Origin: Pseudomonas cremoris
Lineage (GTDB): Bacteria; Pseudomonadota; Gammaproteobacteria; Pseudomonadales; Pseudomonadaceae
Direction of reading: 5' to 3'
DNA: 64,000 bases
NCBI RefSeq assembly: GCF_014230465.1
Contig: NZ_JAAXCY010000013.1
Span: 1-64,000 of the forward strand
The translations under genes were made by a program, and so were the position numbers. The notes beneath the pieces are model-generated. The model was not told the DNA's origin, ran no database searches, and saw only the letters and a list, made by a program, of their open reading frames with translations. The first letter of the stretch is position 1. Each line of letters begins with the position of its first letter. Below are positions 45,596 to 54,561 of this stretch, one piece after another.

Positions 45596-46339
45596 TTAGA
45601 ACCGCCCACTGATACCCAGCAACGGGCCCTTCTGCACGATGTCGTAGACAAAACCATCGTGCTGGTAATTGACCCCCATGGCCCGGTAACCGGCCACGGC
45701 CGAAAAACCGGGCAGGAACTCCCAGCCTGCCAACGCTGCCAGGTCCCAGTCTTCCCGAGACTGCCCGGCGCCTGCCATGCCCCAGGCTGACAACCAGAAC
45801 CGGTCGTTCACTGCATAGTGCCCACGCAGGCCTGCCATGGCGTCTGCCCACGTCGCGTTGTCAGAACCCGACCGCCCACCCAGTGGTCCGCCATGGAAAC
45901 TGAGGGTGGTGCCGCTGTACCAGACACGCATGCCGCCGGCGATATCCAGCCGACGACTGTCATCCCCCAACACCGTGTAACCACCTCCCAGGAACCCGGA
46001 CGCTGTCTTGCTTTCGACCTCCAGCTTGGCGCCGCCCGGCAAGCGGTTGCGGGTGTCGGTGTCGATGTACATCAAGTCGGCGAGTACGCTGTAGGGGCCT
46101 CGGCGTGCCTCGCCCATCAGCATCACCGACATATCGACCGTCTTGGCGATGTCGGAAAAGTCTGACTTTATGAACTGGGTTCCGGTACTGCTATGGCCTA
46201 CGTGGCCTCGGATGCCGGCGCCCCATACATAAGGTCCGCCGTTGAAGGTCCAGTCATCGTTGTCGGCCGCCATGGCGGGTCCAGCGACGAGAAAGGCGCC
46301 GGCCAGCAGGGCCAGGCGCCGTAAAGAGGAGTCAGTCAT
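45596..46339 (-). CDS. Probable outer-membrane beta-barrel protein
   Basis: This 247-residue protein has a signal peptide at about residues 1-24 (ending GPAMA). The rest has alternating polar and hydrophobic residues with many glycines and aromatics, and ends ...KGPLLGISGRF with a terminal phenylalanine, as in outer-membrane barrels of roughly 8-10 strands. I do not recognise a named family with certainty. It lies 12 bases after the acid phosphatase gene, so it is probably cotranscribed with the MipA-phosphatase pair. It may be a small porin or a structural protein. Confidence 0.7.
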   Translation of the reverse strand: MTDSSLRRLALLAGAFLVAGPAMAADNDDWTFNGGPYVWGAGIRGHVGHSSTGTQFIKSDFSDIAKTVDMSVMLMGEARRGPYSVLADLMYIDTDTRNRLPGGAKLEVESKTASGFLGGGYTVLGDDSRRLDIAGGMRVWYSGTTLSFHGGPLGGRSGSDNATWADAMAGLRGHYAVNDRFWLSAWGMAGAGQSREDWDLAALAGWEFLPGFSAVAGYRAMGVNYQHDGFVYDIVQKGPLLGISGRF

Positions 46340-46351
46340 GCTTTCTCTCGA

Positions 46352-47167
46352 TCAGTGCTGGGTCAGCGAGAGCGCCACGCCCTCGGCCGCACAGTCCTCG
46401 GTTGGCTTCAAGCCAGCTTTTTGCGCGGCCTTGACCTCTTCCTTCGCCACCGCAAGGTCCGCCAGGAACGCCGGGTTGCTATGCAAGCTCGCCACGGTCG
46501 CGGCGCCCATGATGCGGCCTGCGTCCACATCGCTCTGCCAGTGGGCATTGCAGATGACCCGGCTCTGGCCGAATGACAACCCGCGAGTCATCAGTTCAGT
46601 CGCGCGTGCAGGCTGAACCTCAGCCAGCAACAGCCCCCACGCCCAACCGGCAGCGGAGTGGCCCGACGGCCATGAACCATCGGTGCGTAGCAGCGGCTCC
46701 ATGTCGGCACGGCAGGTGCCTTCGTTATGAGCCACGAAGGGGCGGGTGCGGTTGTAGGCGTTTTTTCCGGCGTAGGTAGAGCCGCCGGCATCCGATAGGG
46801 TGCGTTGCATCAAGGTGTACAGATGCGGTGTGGTTTTTTCGGTGATGGGTGTGCCCATTGCGCAGGAGAACGCCTGGGCCGGGCCTGGGAATTGCAGTTC
46901 AGCATCCGTGGCCGCGAGCTTTTCCCGGGCCGTACCCCGTAGCGCCAATGCTGCTCGCCGCGCCTCCTCGTCCCGCGCAAACGCCGCAGAGTCAGGCTTG
47001 GGCGGCGCGCCCAGCAATGCCAGGCGCAGGGGCAAGTCCTTCGAATCTAGATAGCCGGGGGCCAGCTTGAAGTGCGGGTCGGTGACCTTGGGTGACGCAT
47101 CGTCGGCAAGCACCAGCCCTGACCAGAGCAGGCCGACCAGCCCCAGCTGCTTATGCACTGTTTTCAT
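46352..47167 (-). CDS. Class A non-specific acid phosphatase (PAP2 superfamily)
   Basis: This 271-residue exported enzyme has a signal peptide at about residues 1-21. The PAP2 triad is complete: K135-x6-RP (KNAYNRTRP), PSGH at 167-170 in GSWPSGHSAAGWAWG, and SR-x5-H-x3-D (S202, H209, D213). GSWPSGHS fits the class A (PhoC/PhoN-like) signature. It should release phosphate from organic esters in the periplasm. ATG 47167 starts the signal peptide. It follows the MipA gene by 14 bases. Confidence 0.88.
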   Translation of the reverse strand: MKTVHKQLGLVGLLWSGLVLADDASPKVTDPHFKLAPGYLDSKDLPLRLALLGAPPKPDSAAFARDEEARRAALALRGTAREKLAATDAELQFPGPAQAFSCAMGTPITEKTTPHLYTLMQRTLSDAGGSTYAGKNAYNRTRPFVAHNEGTCRADMEPLLRTDGSWPSGHSAAGWAWGLLLAEVQPARATELMTRGLSFGQSRVICNAHWQSDVDAGRIMGAATVASLHSNPAFLADLAVAKEEVKAAQKAGLKPTEDCAAEGVALSLTQH

Positions 47168-47181
47168 CGAGTGTTCCCTCA

Positions 47182-48024
47182 TCAAAACCGGTACAGGGCA
47201 TTCAGATAGGCGCCTGCGCCCACGTTTTCACCCGTCAGCGGGCTGTTGCGAGCATCGGAGACCAAGGCGTAGGTCTTGATGCCGCCTTCCAATGCCAGCT
47301 GCGGCTGCCATTGCCAGGTGAGGCCCAGCTTCAAGGTCACGTCGCGCATCCCGCCGCCCGGGTGGTATTCCTCGAAACCGGTACGCGCCGCTTGTTGGGC
47401 GGTGACGCCGAAGCGCGCCATCATGTCTTTGTCATTGCTCCAGGTGCCGTACACGGTCGAGTCCAGGGTCAAGGTCGAAGACAGTGCGTAGGCGGTGGCG
47501 TAGCCGGCTTCCAGGTACGCGGTACGCCCCAGGCTCTCGCCACCGTAATCGCGGCTCTGGCTGGCTTGCAGGCCGCGCACGAACAGGCGGCCGGCCGGTA
47601 ACATCCAATACGCTTCGGCTCCCACCAGAGCAGTGCTGTCCAGATTGCCCATGCCCTTCAAGTAGTCGTCACGACCGCCCAGGGTGTGGATTCTCTCTTT
47701 GCGACCCTGGTCGTACCCAAGCAGCAGGGCCACGCCGAATGGCGAGAGCCCAGGCAAGTCCCAGCGCAGGCCTTCCGGGAAAGAGGCGGTGAACTTGCCC
47801 CAGCTTTCGGTTGGCATGACCGCTTTGAGTTTCAGCGATGGGAACGCGGCGTAGTGCGAAGAACCTTCGTACAACGGGCCAACGGCGAGCCCGCCGCCGA
47901 CGGTCACGGACGGCTCATTGGAGTCGTCTGCGTGTACCGGCAATGTCATCGCCAGTGCCAGCGTCGCACCGGTAATGAGTGTCACGGGATGCTTGAGGAA
48001 GTTTGAACCACCGATGGTTGTCAT
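47182..48024 (-). CDS. MipA/OmpV family outer-membrane protein
   Basis: This 280-residue protein has an N-terminal signal region (to about residue 32, ending VHA) and the MipA/OmpV features GGGLAVGPLYEGSSHYAAFP, GLSPFGVALLLGY and a terminal AYLNALYRF. MipA of E. coli is a scaffold for murein transglycosylase MltA; other members are porin-like and induced by stress. An MltA gene is present at 60.6 kb but is not linked. The gene is in line with the DUF1254 and phosphatase genes. Confidence 0.85.
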   Translation of the reverse strand: MTTIGGSNFLKHPVTLITGATLALAMTLPVHADDSNEPSVTVGGGLAVGPLYEGSSHYAAFPSLKLKAVMPTESWGKFTASFPEGLRWDLPGLSPFGVALLLGYDQGRKERIHTLGGRDDYLKGMGNLDSTALVGAEAYWMLPAGRLFVRGLQASQSRDYGGESLGRTAYLEAGYATAYALSSTLTLDSTVYGTWSNDKDMMARFGVTAQQAARTGFEEYHPGGGMRDVTLKLGLTWQWQPQLALEGGIKTYALVSDARNSPLTGENVGAGAYLNALYRF

Positions 48025-48096
48025 TGCTTATTTCCTTGGGTGTAAAACCAAACTTATTGGCGTATGTGCTGAGTGATAAACGGGCGCAGTGGTTAA

Positions 48097-49131
48097 TCAG
48101 CGTGCGACGGGCTGCGGCTTTGGAAAGCTCCATTGGCCATTCAGGATTTGTTCGCTCGGCTGATAAAGTCTGACGGTGTAGTTCCAGCCAGGAGTTGTAG
48201 GCAGGCAGTTGGCGATCTTTCCATCGCACCCGCCGAACTGGATGGCGATGCTGCCGTCCGCACTTTTCTTGGCCGTGAGGTTGTTCAACGAATAGGCGTC
48301 ATAGGGGTTCTTTTCGAAGTAACCGTCGGCGTTATAAACACTGACGGACCAGAAACTATTGACCGGGACATCACCCACGTTGAGTCGGTAAACGGTTTTC
48401 CCGTCGTTCTTGGGCATCACACCGCCGAGGTAGATAGCGTCCTTGGCCGGGTTGCCACCCCACCCTGTTGCTGTGCCGATCAGGTGATGGATCGGGTTGA
48501 CCGCGCTCTTGAGGCCAAAAGACTGGTTGTAGTCGGGAATGGTCGAACCCAGGACTTCCAGGGCTTCACGCACCTTTGTCTGGCTGGCCTGGTCCCACTT
48601 GGGGACTACGAATTCGCCGACTTTGGCCTGGCTGACGGTGATTGCGTCCTGCAGCGCATGCACTGTTTCAAGGTCTTTGCGGTCTGCAGGGTCGAAGAAC
48701 GTGCGCACCGCGACAAATACGTAGCGTGTGCCAACTGCCTGTTTCGTTAATGTCCGGCTGCCAGCGCCGTAAGTAACGATGGGCACGTAGTGGTCTTCAT
48801 TGATGACCGCCATCGACATGAACCGCCCACCGGCCTCAGGCAAGTTGATCGTGACGGGGCCGGCATCCAGATCGAATACCGCTGATGAATAGAGTGTGTC
48901 CCGATTCATGCGAACCACGTTTTGGGCATCGATGGGCACGGCTTCGCGGCTATGAACAAAGCGGCCCAAGCTGCCGGTGGCGACCATTTTTCCTAAATAG
49001 AGGTCGGATTCGGCACGGGCAAAGTTGTCCACACCCACCGGTATTGTTGCCTCCGGGGAGGACTGGGCGTATGCACTTCCAAAAGTTGCCAGCGCCATGG
49101 CGAAGATGCAGGCCGTGGATGAGTGGGACAT
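48097..49131 (-). CDS. Exported DUF1254/DUF1214 protein
   Basis: This 344-residue protein has a signal peptide at about residues 1-22 (ending SAYAQ). The first half matches DUF1254 (VVRMNRDTLYSSAVFDLDAG, GGRFMSMAVINEDHYVP) and the second half DUF1214 (VPVNSFWSVSVYNADGYFEK and TPGWNYTVRLYQPSEQILNG). Family function is not firmly known; members appear beside envelope and catabolic genes. It follows an AraC regulator gene on the same strand after a 161-base gap. Confidence 0.85.
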   Translation of the reverse strand: MSHSSTACIFAMALATFGSAYAQSSPEATIPVGVDNFARAESDLYLGKMVATGSLGRFVHSREAVPIDAQNVVRMNRDTLYSSAVFDLDAGPVTINLPEAGGRFMSMAVINEDHYVPIVTYGAGSRTLTKQAVGTRYVFVAVRTFFDPADRKDLETVHALQDAITVSQAKVGEFVVPKWDQASQTKVREALEVLGSTIPDYNQSFGLKSAVNPIHHLIGTATGWGGNPAKDAIYLGGVMPKNDGKTVYRLNVGDVPVNSFWSVSVYNADGYFEKNPYDAYSLNNLTAKKSADGSIAIQFGGCDGKIANCLPTTPGWNYTVRLYQPSEQILNGQWSFPKPQPVAR

Positions 49132-49292
49132 TTAAACCTCAGGGTTCTATAAGTTGGCGTTAACTTTTTGACTGTATAAGAACGCCCTCGCGCGAACTTG
49201 CCATTTGGTGCCAAAAGCAAGGCGAGCGCGCACGCGAACACCGCCCATGAGCGGGGCCGCGCGGTTGGAGAGGGGAGGGTCAGGCGGGGTGT

Positions 49293-50279
49293 TTAGTGAT
49301 CTTGTTGCAACAAAATGGAGCGAAAGCGCGACGGCGGTGTGCCCGTCCAACGCTTGAAGGCACGGGTAAAGTGTGCGGGATCGCTATAGCCGACCATATA
49401 GGCAATTTCGGTCGCGCTGTACTTGCCGGTGGCGATGAGTTGAAGGGCTTCGCTGCGCCGTGTCTCGTCACGCAGGGCGTCGAAATCGATACCGCAATGT
49501 TCGAGGCGGCGCTGCAAGGTTCTGGCAGACAGCCCGATCTTTCTTGAAATAGTAAGCAGTTTGGATTGTTCCTGATCCGATATCTGCCGGGCGAGCACGT
49601 CAGCTGCGTCAGAGGTCGACTTCAAGGCCTGGGTAGTTTTCCAGGCAATATCCCGAACCGGTTGCAGGGGGATCTCGAGCAACTCACGATCGAATTCGAT
49701 CATGTTGTACTCGGCGTTCATCACCAGGTTGGGCCCCAGGTACTCTTCAAGGGCCTCGTCGCCTTTTTCTCGCGGGTTTTTCAGGTGAACCCGGATGGCG
49801 CCAGGCGCGCCGGCCATCAGCGGTACTTTCCTGAGCACGGCCAGGGTGCCGAAAATGACTTGCTTGGGATCAGCACCGTGCTGGCCGGTGAAGTGTTGGA
49901 TCAGTCTCGTCGTACGGCCTTCGGTGAGGATTTTTACTTCGCTGCCTTGATGCACCAAACCCGTATGAACCGCCGCCGCCGCACAGGCCTGGGCGAGATT
50001 GGTCGAGCCCAATATCAATTCGCCCCATATGCCGGTTGAGCGCACTTCGGTCAGGTGCCCGATGGTCGCACCGCCGAACGGATCCTGGGCGGCGGCGGCC
50101 ATTTCGTTGGCGATGTGAAAGCAGGCCTCGCGGGGTACCCAGGCCTCGGGGTTTTGAAACACGTGGGGGGAAATACCAAAGCGCCGGAAGAACTCCAGCG
50201 GCGACACTCCACGCATGCTCAGGTAGGGGGCGATTTGCCGAAGCGTACTGAGTTTGATCGCTGGCGCGGCATTCGTCAT
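49293..50279 (-). CDS. AraC-family transcriptional regulator
   Basis: This 328-residue protein has an N-terminal ligand-binding part of the kind seen in OruR/ArgR-like AraC proteins and a C-terminal AraC DNA-binding domain from about residue 225: LSARTLQRRLEHCGIDFDAL (first helix-turn-helix) and ATEIAYMVGYSDPAHFTRAF (second). I favour ATG 50279, which has a GGGA sequence upstream; ATG 50297 would add six residues. It heads the cluster DUF1254-MipA-phosphatase-barrel and probably controls it. Confidence 0.88.
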   Translation of the reverse strand: MTNAAPAIKLSTLRQIAPYLSMRGVSPLEFFRRFGISPHVFQNPEAWVPREACFHIANEMAAAAQDPFGGATIGHLTEVRSTGIWGELILGSTNLAQACAAAAVHTGLVHQGSEVKILTEGRTTRLIQHFTGQHGADPKQVIFGTLAVLRKVPLMAGAPGAIRVHLKNPREKGDEALEEYLGPNLVMNAEYNMIEFDRELLEIPLQPVRDIAWKTTQALKSTSDAADVLARQISDQEQSKLLTISRKIGLSARTLQRRLEHCGIDFDALRDETRRSEALQLIATGKYSATEIAYMVGYSDPAHFTRAFKRWTGTPPSRFRSILLQQDH

Positions 50280-50386
50280 GAGTATCGTCCCAGCCATTCG
50301 GGGTCAGTGATGGCACTGTTGGTGGCCAAGTAAACACGATGGTTGCGCCAGTGACAAGGTGATCTCTGGCGTCAAATGACATGCAC

Positions 50387-50421
50387 AAAAAAGCCCCGAC
50401 TCCTGCGAGCCGGGGCTTTTT
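50387..50421 (-). terminator. Intrinsic terminator after rhlE
   Basis: AAAAGCCCCG and CGGGGCTTTT form a ten-base stem with poly-A/T flanks, 6 bases beyond the rhlE stop on the minus strand. It separates rhlE from the AraC gene. Confidence 0.9.
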
Positions 50422-50427
50422 GTTCAA

Positions 50428-52317
50428 CTAGCGGTTGCGTGTCAGCAGCGCTGGCTTCTCACCACGAGGACGGCCTGGCAGTTGATCCAACTGCTCGGGT
50501 GTCGGGAAACGATCCGCTTTCGACTCCTTGTGGATGATCTTCGGCGCCGGGCCGCCGCGCGGGTTTTGTACCGCTGGCTCGGACGAACGAGGCTGGTCGT
50601 CACGGGCTGGGCGGCGGTTGTTGCTGCGCGAGTCTTCGCGACGAGCCTGGCCATCACGTGGCGCGCCATTGCGCGGGCCGTTGCGCTTGGCAGGCGGAGT
50701 ACCGGTGGTACCGCCGCTGCTGTTACGCGGGCCGTTCTGGCGACCGCCTTGTGGCTGGCCACCGCGTGGTGCGCCAGTACCGGCGCCCGCGCCCTGTGCC
50801 GGAGCACCTGGACGACGGCCACGGCCTTGGGCCGGCTTGGCCTGGGGCACGTAGTCAACGCGGTTACCGAAGTTATCCACGTCGTCGTCGAGGAACTCGT
50901 CCGGGGCACGGTCGGCGGCGCGTGGTGGCTGGCTCGGCTGGCGCTGTTCGCGGGCCGGGGTACCTTCACGTGGCTTCTGTTCGCGGGCTGGGCGTTCGCC
51001 ACGGCCGTTGGTAGGCGCTTTTTCCTTGCCGCCTTTGTCTTTGCCCTTGTCGCGACGACCACCGCCACCACCGCCGCCGTTCGGGCCATCGCCCTTCGGA
51101 CCGCGCGGGTTGCGTGGATTACGCACGTCAGGACGCTCGCGTGCTTCTGGCTTCTCGGCCTCTACAGCGCTGGCATCGAAGCCCATCAGGTCGCCGTCGG
51201 CGATTTTCTGCTTGGTCATGCGCTCGATGCTTTTCAGCAGTTTTTCTTCGTCCGGTGCAACCAGGGAAATGGCTTCACCCGAACGACCGGCACGGCCAGT
51301 ACGGCCGATACGGTGCACATAGTCTTCGTCGACGTTTGGCAGCTCGAAGTTGACCACGTGCGGCAATTGGTCGATGTCCAGGCCGCGGGCGGCGATATCG
51401 GTGGCAACCAGGATACGCACGGTGCCGGCCTTGAAGTCGGCCAGGGCTTTGGTGCGCGCGTTCTGGCTCTTGTTGCCGTGGATGGCAACGGCGGTGAGGC
51501 CGTGCTTGTCCAGGTACTCGGCCAGGCGGTTGGCGCCGTGCTTGGTGCGGGTGAACACCAGCACCTGTTCCCAGGCGCCTGCGGTGATCAGGTGGGCCAG
51601 CAGCGCACGCTTGTGGCTGGCGGCCAGGCGGAAGACGCGTTGCTCGATACGCTCGACCGTGGTGTTCGGCGGCGTGACTTCAATGCGTTCCGGGTTGTGC
51701 AGCAGCTTGCCGGCCAGGGCGGTGATGTCTTGGGAGAACGTTGCCGAGAACAGCAGGTTCTGACGTTTGGCCGGCAGGCGCGCGAGGACCTTTTTCACGT
51801 CATGGACAAAGCCCATGTCGAGCATGCGGTCGGCTTCGTCCAGTACGAGGATTTCCACGTGGGACAGGTCGACGCTGCCTTGGCCGCACAGGTCGAGCAA
51901 GCGACCCGGGCAAGCCACCAGCACGTCCACACCGCGGGACATGGCCTGAACCTGTGGGTTCATGCCAACGCCGCCGAAGATGCAGGCACTGACGAACTTC
52001 AAGTCGCGGGCATACAGCTTGAAGCTGTCGTGCACTTGGGCGGCGAGTTCGCGGGTAGGAGTCAGGACCAGGACGCGCGGTTGGCGCGGGCCGTGACGCT
52101 GGGATTTGTCCGGGTGACCGTTGGGAAACAACCGCTCCAGAATCGGGAGGGCGAAGCCGCCGGTTTTACCAGTACCTGTCTGAGCCGCAACCATCAGGTC
52201 GCGACCTTGCAACACGGCGGGAATGGCCCGCTGTTGCACCGGAGTAGGCTCGGTATAGCCCGCTGCCTCGATGGCGCGGACTAAAGCCTCGGAGAGACCG
52301 AGGGAAGCAAAGGACAT
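50428..52317 (-). CDS. rhlE: DEAD-box RNA helicase RhlE with long basic tail
   Basis: This 629-residue helicase unwinds or remodels RNA. The core has the Q motif ([10 protein letters not shown]), Walker A AQTGTGKT at 45-52, DEAD at 160-163, SAT at 191-193 and HRIGRTGR at 335-342. After about residue 390 there is a 240-residue disordered tail rich in Arg, Gly, Pro, Lys and Asn (for example [19 protein letters not shown]), probably for RNA binding. ATG 52317 gives [17 protein letters not shown]; an upstream start is less likely. The leader is long and structured. Confidence 0.93.
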   Translation of the reverse strand: MSFASLGLSEALVRAIEAAGYTEPTPVQQRAIPAVLQGRDLMVAAQTGTGKTGGFALPILERLFPNGHPDKSQRHGPRQPRVLVLTPTRELAAQVHDSFKLYARDLKFVSACIFGGVGMNPQVQAMSRGVDVLVACPGRLLDLCGQGSVDLSHVEILVLDEADRMLDMGFVHDVKKVLARLPAKRQNLLFSATFSQDITALAGKLLHNPERIEVTPPNTTVERIEQRVFRLAASHKRALLAHLITAGAWEQVLVFTRTKHGANRLAEYLDKHGLTAVAIHGNKSQNARTKALADFKAGTVRILVATDIAARGLDIDQLPHVVNFELPNVDEDYVHRIGRTGRAGRSGEAISLVAPDEEKLLKSIERMTKQKIADGDLMGFDASAVEAEKPEARERPDVRNPRNPRGPKGDGPNGGGGGGGRRDKGKDKGGKEKAPTNGRGERPAREQKPREGTPAREQRQPSQPPRAADRAPDEFLDDDVDNFGNRVDYVPQAKPAQGRGRRPGAPAQGAGAGTGAPRGGQPQGGRQNGPRNSSGGTTGTPPAKRNGPRNGAPRDGQARREDSRSNNRRPARDDQPRSSEPAVQNPRGGPAPKIIHKESKADRFPTPEQLDQLPGRPRGEKPALLTRNR

Positions 52318-52351
52318 GAGTAATCCTGTTTTAGTTAGGGCTTGGCCCAAA

Positions 52352-52398
52352 GGGATAATCTTGCCGGGCGTGAATGACGCTTAGGGGAGCGTTATCCC
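52352..52398 (-). promoter_or_regulatory. Structured 5' leader of rhlE
   Basis: In the leader, GGGATAA pairs with TTATCCC over a span of 47 bases, with a small ACGCT/AGCGT hairpin inside. It ends 34 bases before the start codon. It may be an mRNA structure through which helicase activity or temperature affects expression; this is inferred. The 221-base gap up to the next gene shows no other clear feature. Confidence 0.35.
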
Positions 52399-52538
52399 GT
52401 CCGGTCCTGCTGCGTCTGGCGGGCACTCCACCGGCTCGCGCGGGCTGAAAGCTGCGCAGTAGCTGGGTTGGGTGCCTTTTTCAAGACTTCAGCGGCCGGG
52501 CGTAAGCCTGGCGGAAAGGCCGGAGTATAACAGAGCAA

Positions 52539-53330
52539 TCACGGCGCGCTGCTTTCCTGCTGCTCAACGGTGTGTCCGGAGGCCGTATTTGCTTGAAATC
52601 CACCGTATTTGGCGCTCAAGGCTGCGTAGGCTGGCTCTTGTTTGAAGCGCTTGAGTTCAGCGGCAAAGCGTTGCACCAGCAGGTCCATGCCGGCGCCACG
52701 GCGTACCGCCAGGAATTGCTGCTGCCGACTGACCACGACGGGTGCTTGGCTGACTTTGTCTTCCAGGCCCATTTCCTTGAGCACATGCTGACCTACGCGG
52801 CGGTCGGTGATCACCAGGTCGATACGTCCGAGCAGCAATTTGCCGAAGTTGGCTTCGTGGCTGGGTGCTGGCTCGCGGTGGAACAGGGTGGAATCGGCGA
52901 AGGGTGAGCCGTACAGATAGCCCGGCGAGGTGCCGACGGTCAGGTTGTGCAGGTCTTCGAGGGTTTGGGCGGGGTGTGGGCGTTCGTTGGCGTAGTACAG
53001 CACGAACTCCACTTCCGACAACGGTTCGCTGGGATACAGCAACAGGGTGTCGCGGTCGTGGCTGTGGAAAATATCCAGCGCGCCGTCGGCGTTGCCTTGG
53101 TCGAGCATCGCCAGGCAGCGCTTCCAGGGCAGGAACTGCCATTCAACGTCCACGCCCAGGCGCTGGAACACCGTCACCGTGGTTTCGTAATCCAGACCGC
53201 GCATCGTGCCGTGGTCATCGTAGACGTAGGGGGCCCAGGGCTCGGTGACAATGCGCAATTTCTCGCCATAAGCGGCCAGGCTCAGGCAAGTAAAAAGCGC
53301 AGCGGTCAACAGCTTCAAAAGGGCGGGCAT
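52539..53330 (-). CDS. Periplasmic substrate-binding protein, amino-acid type
   Basis: This 263-residue protein has a signal peptide at about residues 1-22 (ending AAYG) and a type 3 solute-binding fold: LRIVTEPWAPYVYDDHGTMRG, DGALDIFHSHDRDTLLLYPS and a late FAAELKRFKQEPAYAALSAKYG. It lacks transporter neighbours and resembles the orphan binding proteins frequent in Pseudomonas, so its ligand is unknown. It stands alone between the rhlE leader and the glycosyltransferase-like gene. Confidence 0.82.
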   Translation of the reverse strand: MPALLKLLTAALFTCLSLAAYGEKLRIVTEPWAPYVYDDHGTMRGLDYETTVTVFQRLGVDVEWQFLPWKRCLAMLDQGNADGALDIFHSHDRDTLLLYPSEPLSEVEFVLYYANERPHPAQTLEDLHNLTVGTSPGYLYGSPFADSTLFHREPAPSHEANFGKLLLGRIDLVITDRRVGQHVLKEMGLEDKVSQAPVVVSRQQQFLAVRRGAGMDLLVQRFAAELKRFKQEPAYAALSAKYGGFQANTASGHTVEQQESSAP

Positions 53331-53393
53331 GCCCTGAGGTTACGACGCTCCTGCATGAAAGAGAAGCTCTGGCACGCGTATCCGCAGGCGGTG

Positions 53394-54476
53394 CTATTTA
53401 GCCCCTGAGGTCATCAGGTGTTCGTAGATGGCAGCGCGCCGCTCGCCCAGAATCATGCGCACCAGGGGGTTGGCGAACCAGTGCTCCAGTTGATGGGCGT
53501 CGACCGGGCTTTTCTGGCGCTCTTCCTGATTTTGCCGAGCCTTGTCCCACCAAACCGGGCCACAGGCTTGGTCGAACTCGTTTTCGTGTTCGTAGCAACC
53601 GTAGAGAATTTCGCGGATGAACTGCTGCTTGCGCTTGGGCAACGCCAGGGTAATCAGCTTGTACATCAGGCGCTGCAGGCGTGGCGGGCGGGGCAGGTGG
53701 GCGGAGACCTTGCGGGTGTCTGCCAGGGCGGCGGCGTTGACTGGGTCGGCCGCGTGCTTGTTGATCCACGCTTTAACCTTGGCGCGAAACAACTGCTTGC
53801 GGCTCCAATAGTGGTGGATCAGGTCTGGGCACTGGCGCACGTTGACTGTGCGGTAGGCCGCGACCGACAGGCAGAACTCTTCCAGGGTGTAGGCGCCACC
53901 CGCGAGCAGATACAGGTCGTCCATCAGTTGGATGGAGTGATCCAGCAGGTGCGCATCCTCTCGGGCCAGGCCCATGACGCCGGAGTTGAGCAGCGACATG
54001 TTGTCATCGGCCAGGCCCTTGTCTGCCAGCACCTTGGCCAGCGCGCTGTACAGCACGCTTTCACGGTTGTCGCCGTACTTGGCGTGGAACGCGTTACAAA
54101 GCACGGTGCCGGGTGACACGCGTTCGAACAGCGCCATGGGTGAGTCATGGAAAAACGTGTCGGTGTCGATCAGCAGCGCGCGTTCCGAGGTTTCAAGCAC
54201 CTGGCGCAACAGCACGTGTTTGGTCCGGAAATGATAGCCGTGGGGCTCGCTCCAGCGTTTGCGGGTGGCTTCATCCAGCGTGTGGACCTGCACCGGCAAG
54301 CCGCGGTAAGGCTCGGGGTTGTCGCTGAATACCTGGATGTCGAGTGGCAGGTTCTGGGTGCCGCCCAGATGCGCCAGGGCACTGGCGATGCTGAATACCG
54401 CTTCCTGATGGTAAGTCTCGGCGCCAAAAACCAGGTAAACCAGTTGCGGGCGTTGAGTCGTGGACGCTGTATTCAT
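53394..54476 (-). CDS. Glycosyltransferase-like protein (GT-A type)
   Basis: This 360-residue cytoplasmic protein starts with a Rossmann-like beta strand (QLVYLVFGAE), and has a DTD motif at residues 104-106 in LLIDTDTFFHDSP, which is the metal and nucleotide-sugar-binding DxD of GT-A enzymes, and a later NSGVMGLAREDAHLL. The C-terminal part is helical and basic. I do not recognise the exact family or its acceptor. It stands alone between a binding protein gene and metF, each on the same strand but with gaps and a terminator before it. Confidence 0.65.
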   Translation of the reverse strand: MNTASTTQRPQLVYLVFGAETYHQEAVFSIASALAHLGGTQNLPLDIQVFSDNPEPYRGLPVQVHTLDEATRKRWSEPHGYHFRTKHVLLRQVLETSERALLIDTDTFFHDSPMALFERVSPGTVLCNAFHAKYGDNRESVLYSALAKVLADKGLADDNMSLLNSGVMGLAREDAHLLDHSIQLMDDLYLLAGGAYTLEEFCLSVAAYRTVNVRQCPDLIHHYWSRKQLFRAKVKAWINKHAADPVNAAALADTRKVSAHLPRPPRLQRLMYKLITLALPKRKQQFIREILYGCYEHENEFDQACGPVWWDKARQNQEERQKSPVDAHQLEHWFANPLVRMILGERRAAIYEHLMTSGAK

Positions 54477-54511
54477 TTACTGCTGGCTTCCTTTCCGGTG
54501 GGGATAAAAAC

Positions 54512-54541
54512 AAAAAAAGGCCCCCGTATAAACGAGGGCCT
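54512..54541 (-). terminator. Intrinsic terminator after metF
   Basis: On the minus strand AGGCCCTCGT pairs with ACGGGGGCCT (one G-T pair) around TTAT, followed by seven Ts. It ends the metF transcript 20 bases after its stop. Confidence 0.9.
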
Positions 54542-54561
54542 GGATGCTGCTTGAACAAACC

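Noticed and set aside
50482..52284. 600-residue open frame on the plus strand opposite rhlE
   Set aside because: It is an antisense frame kept open by GC-rich codon bias; the minus strand gives a complete DEAD-box helicase, and this frame has no recognisable domain or ribosome binding site.
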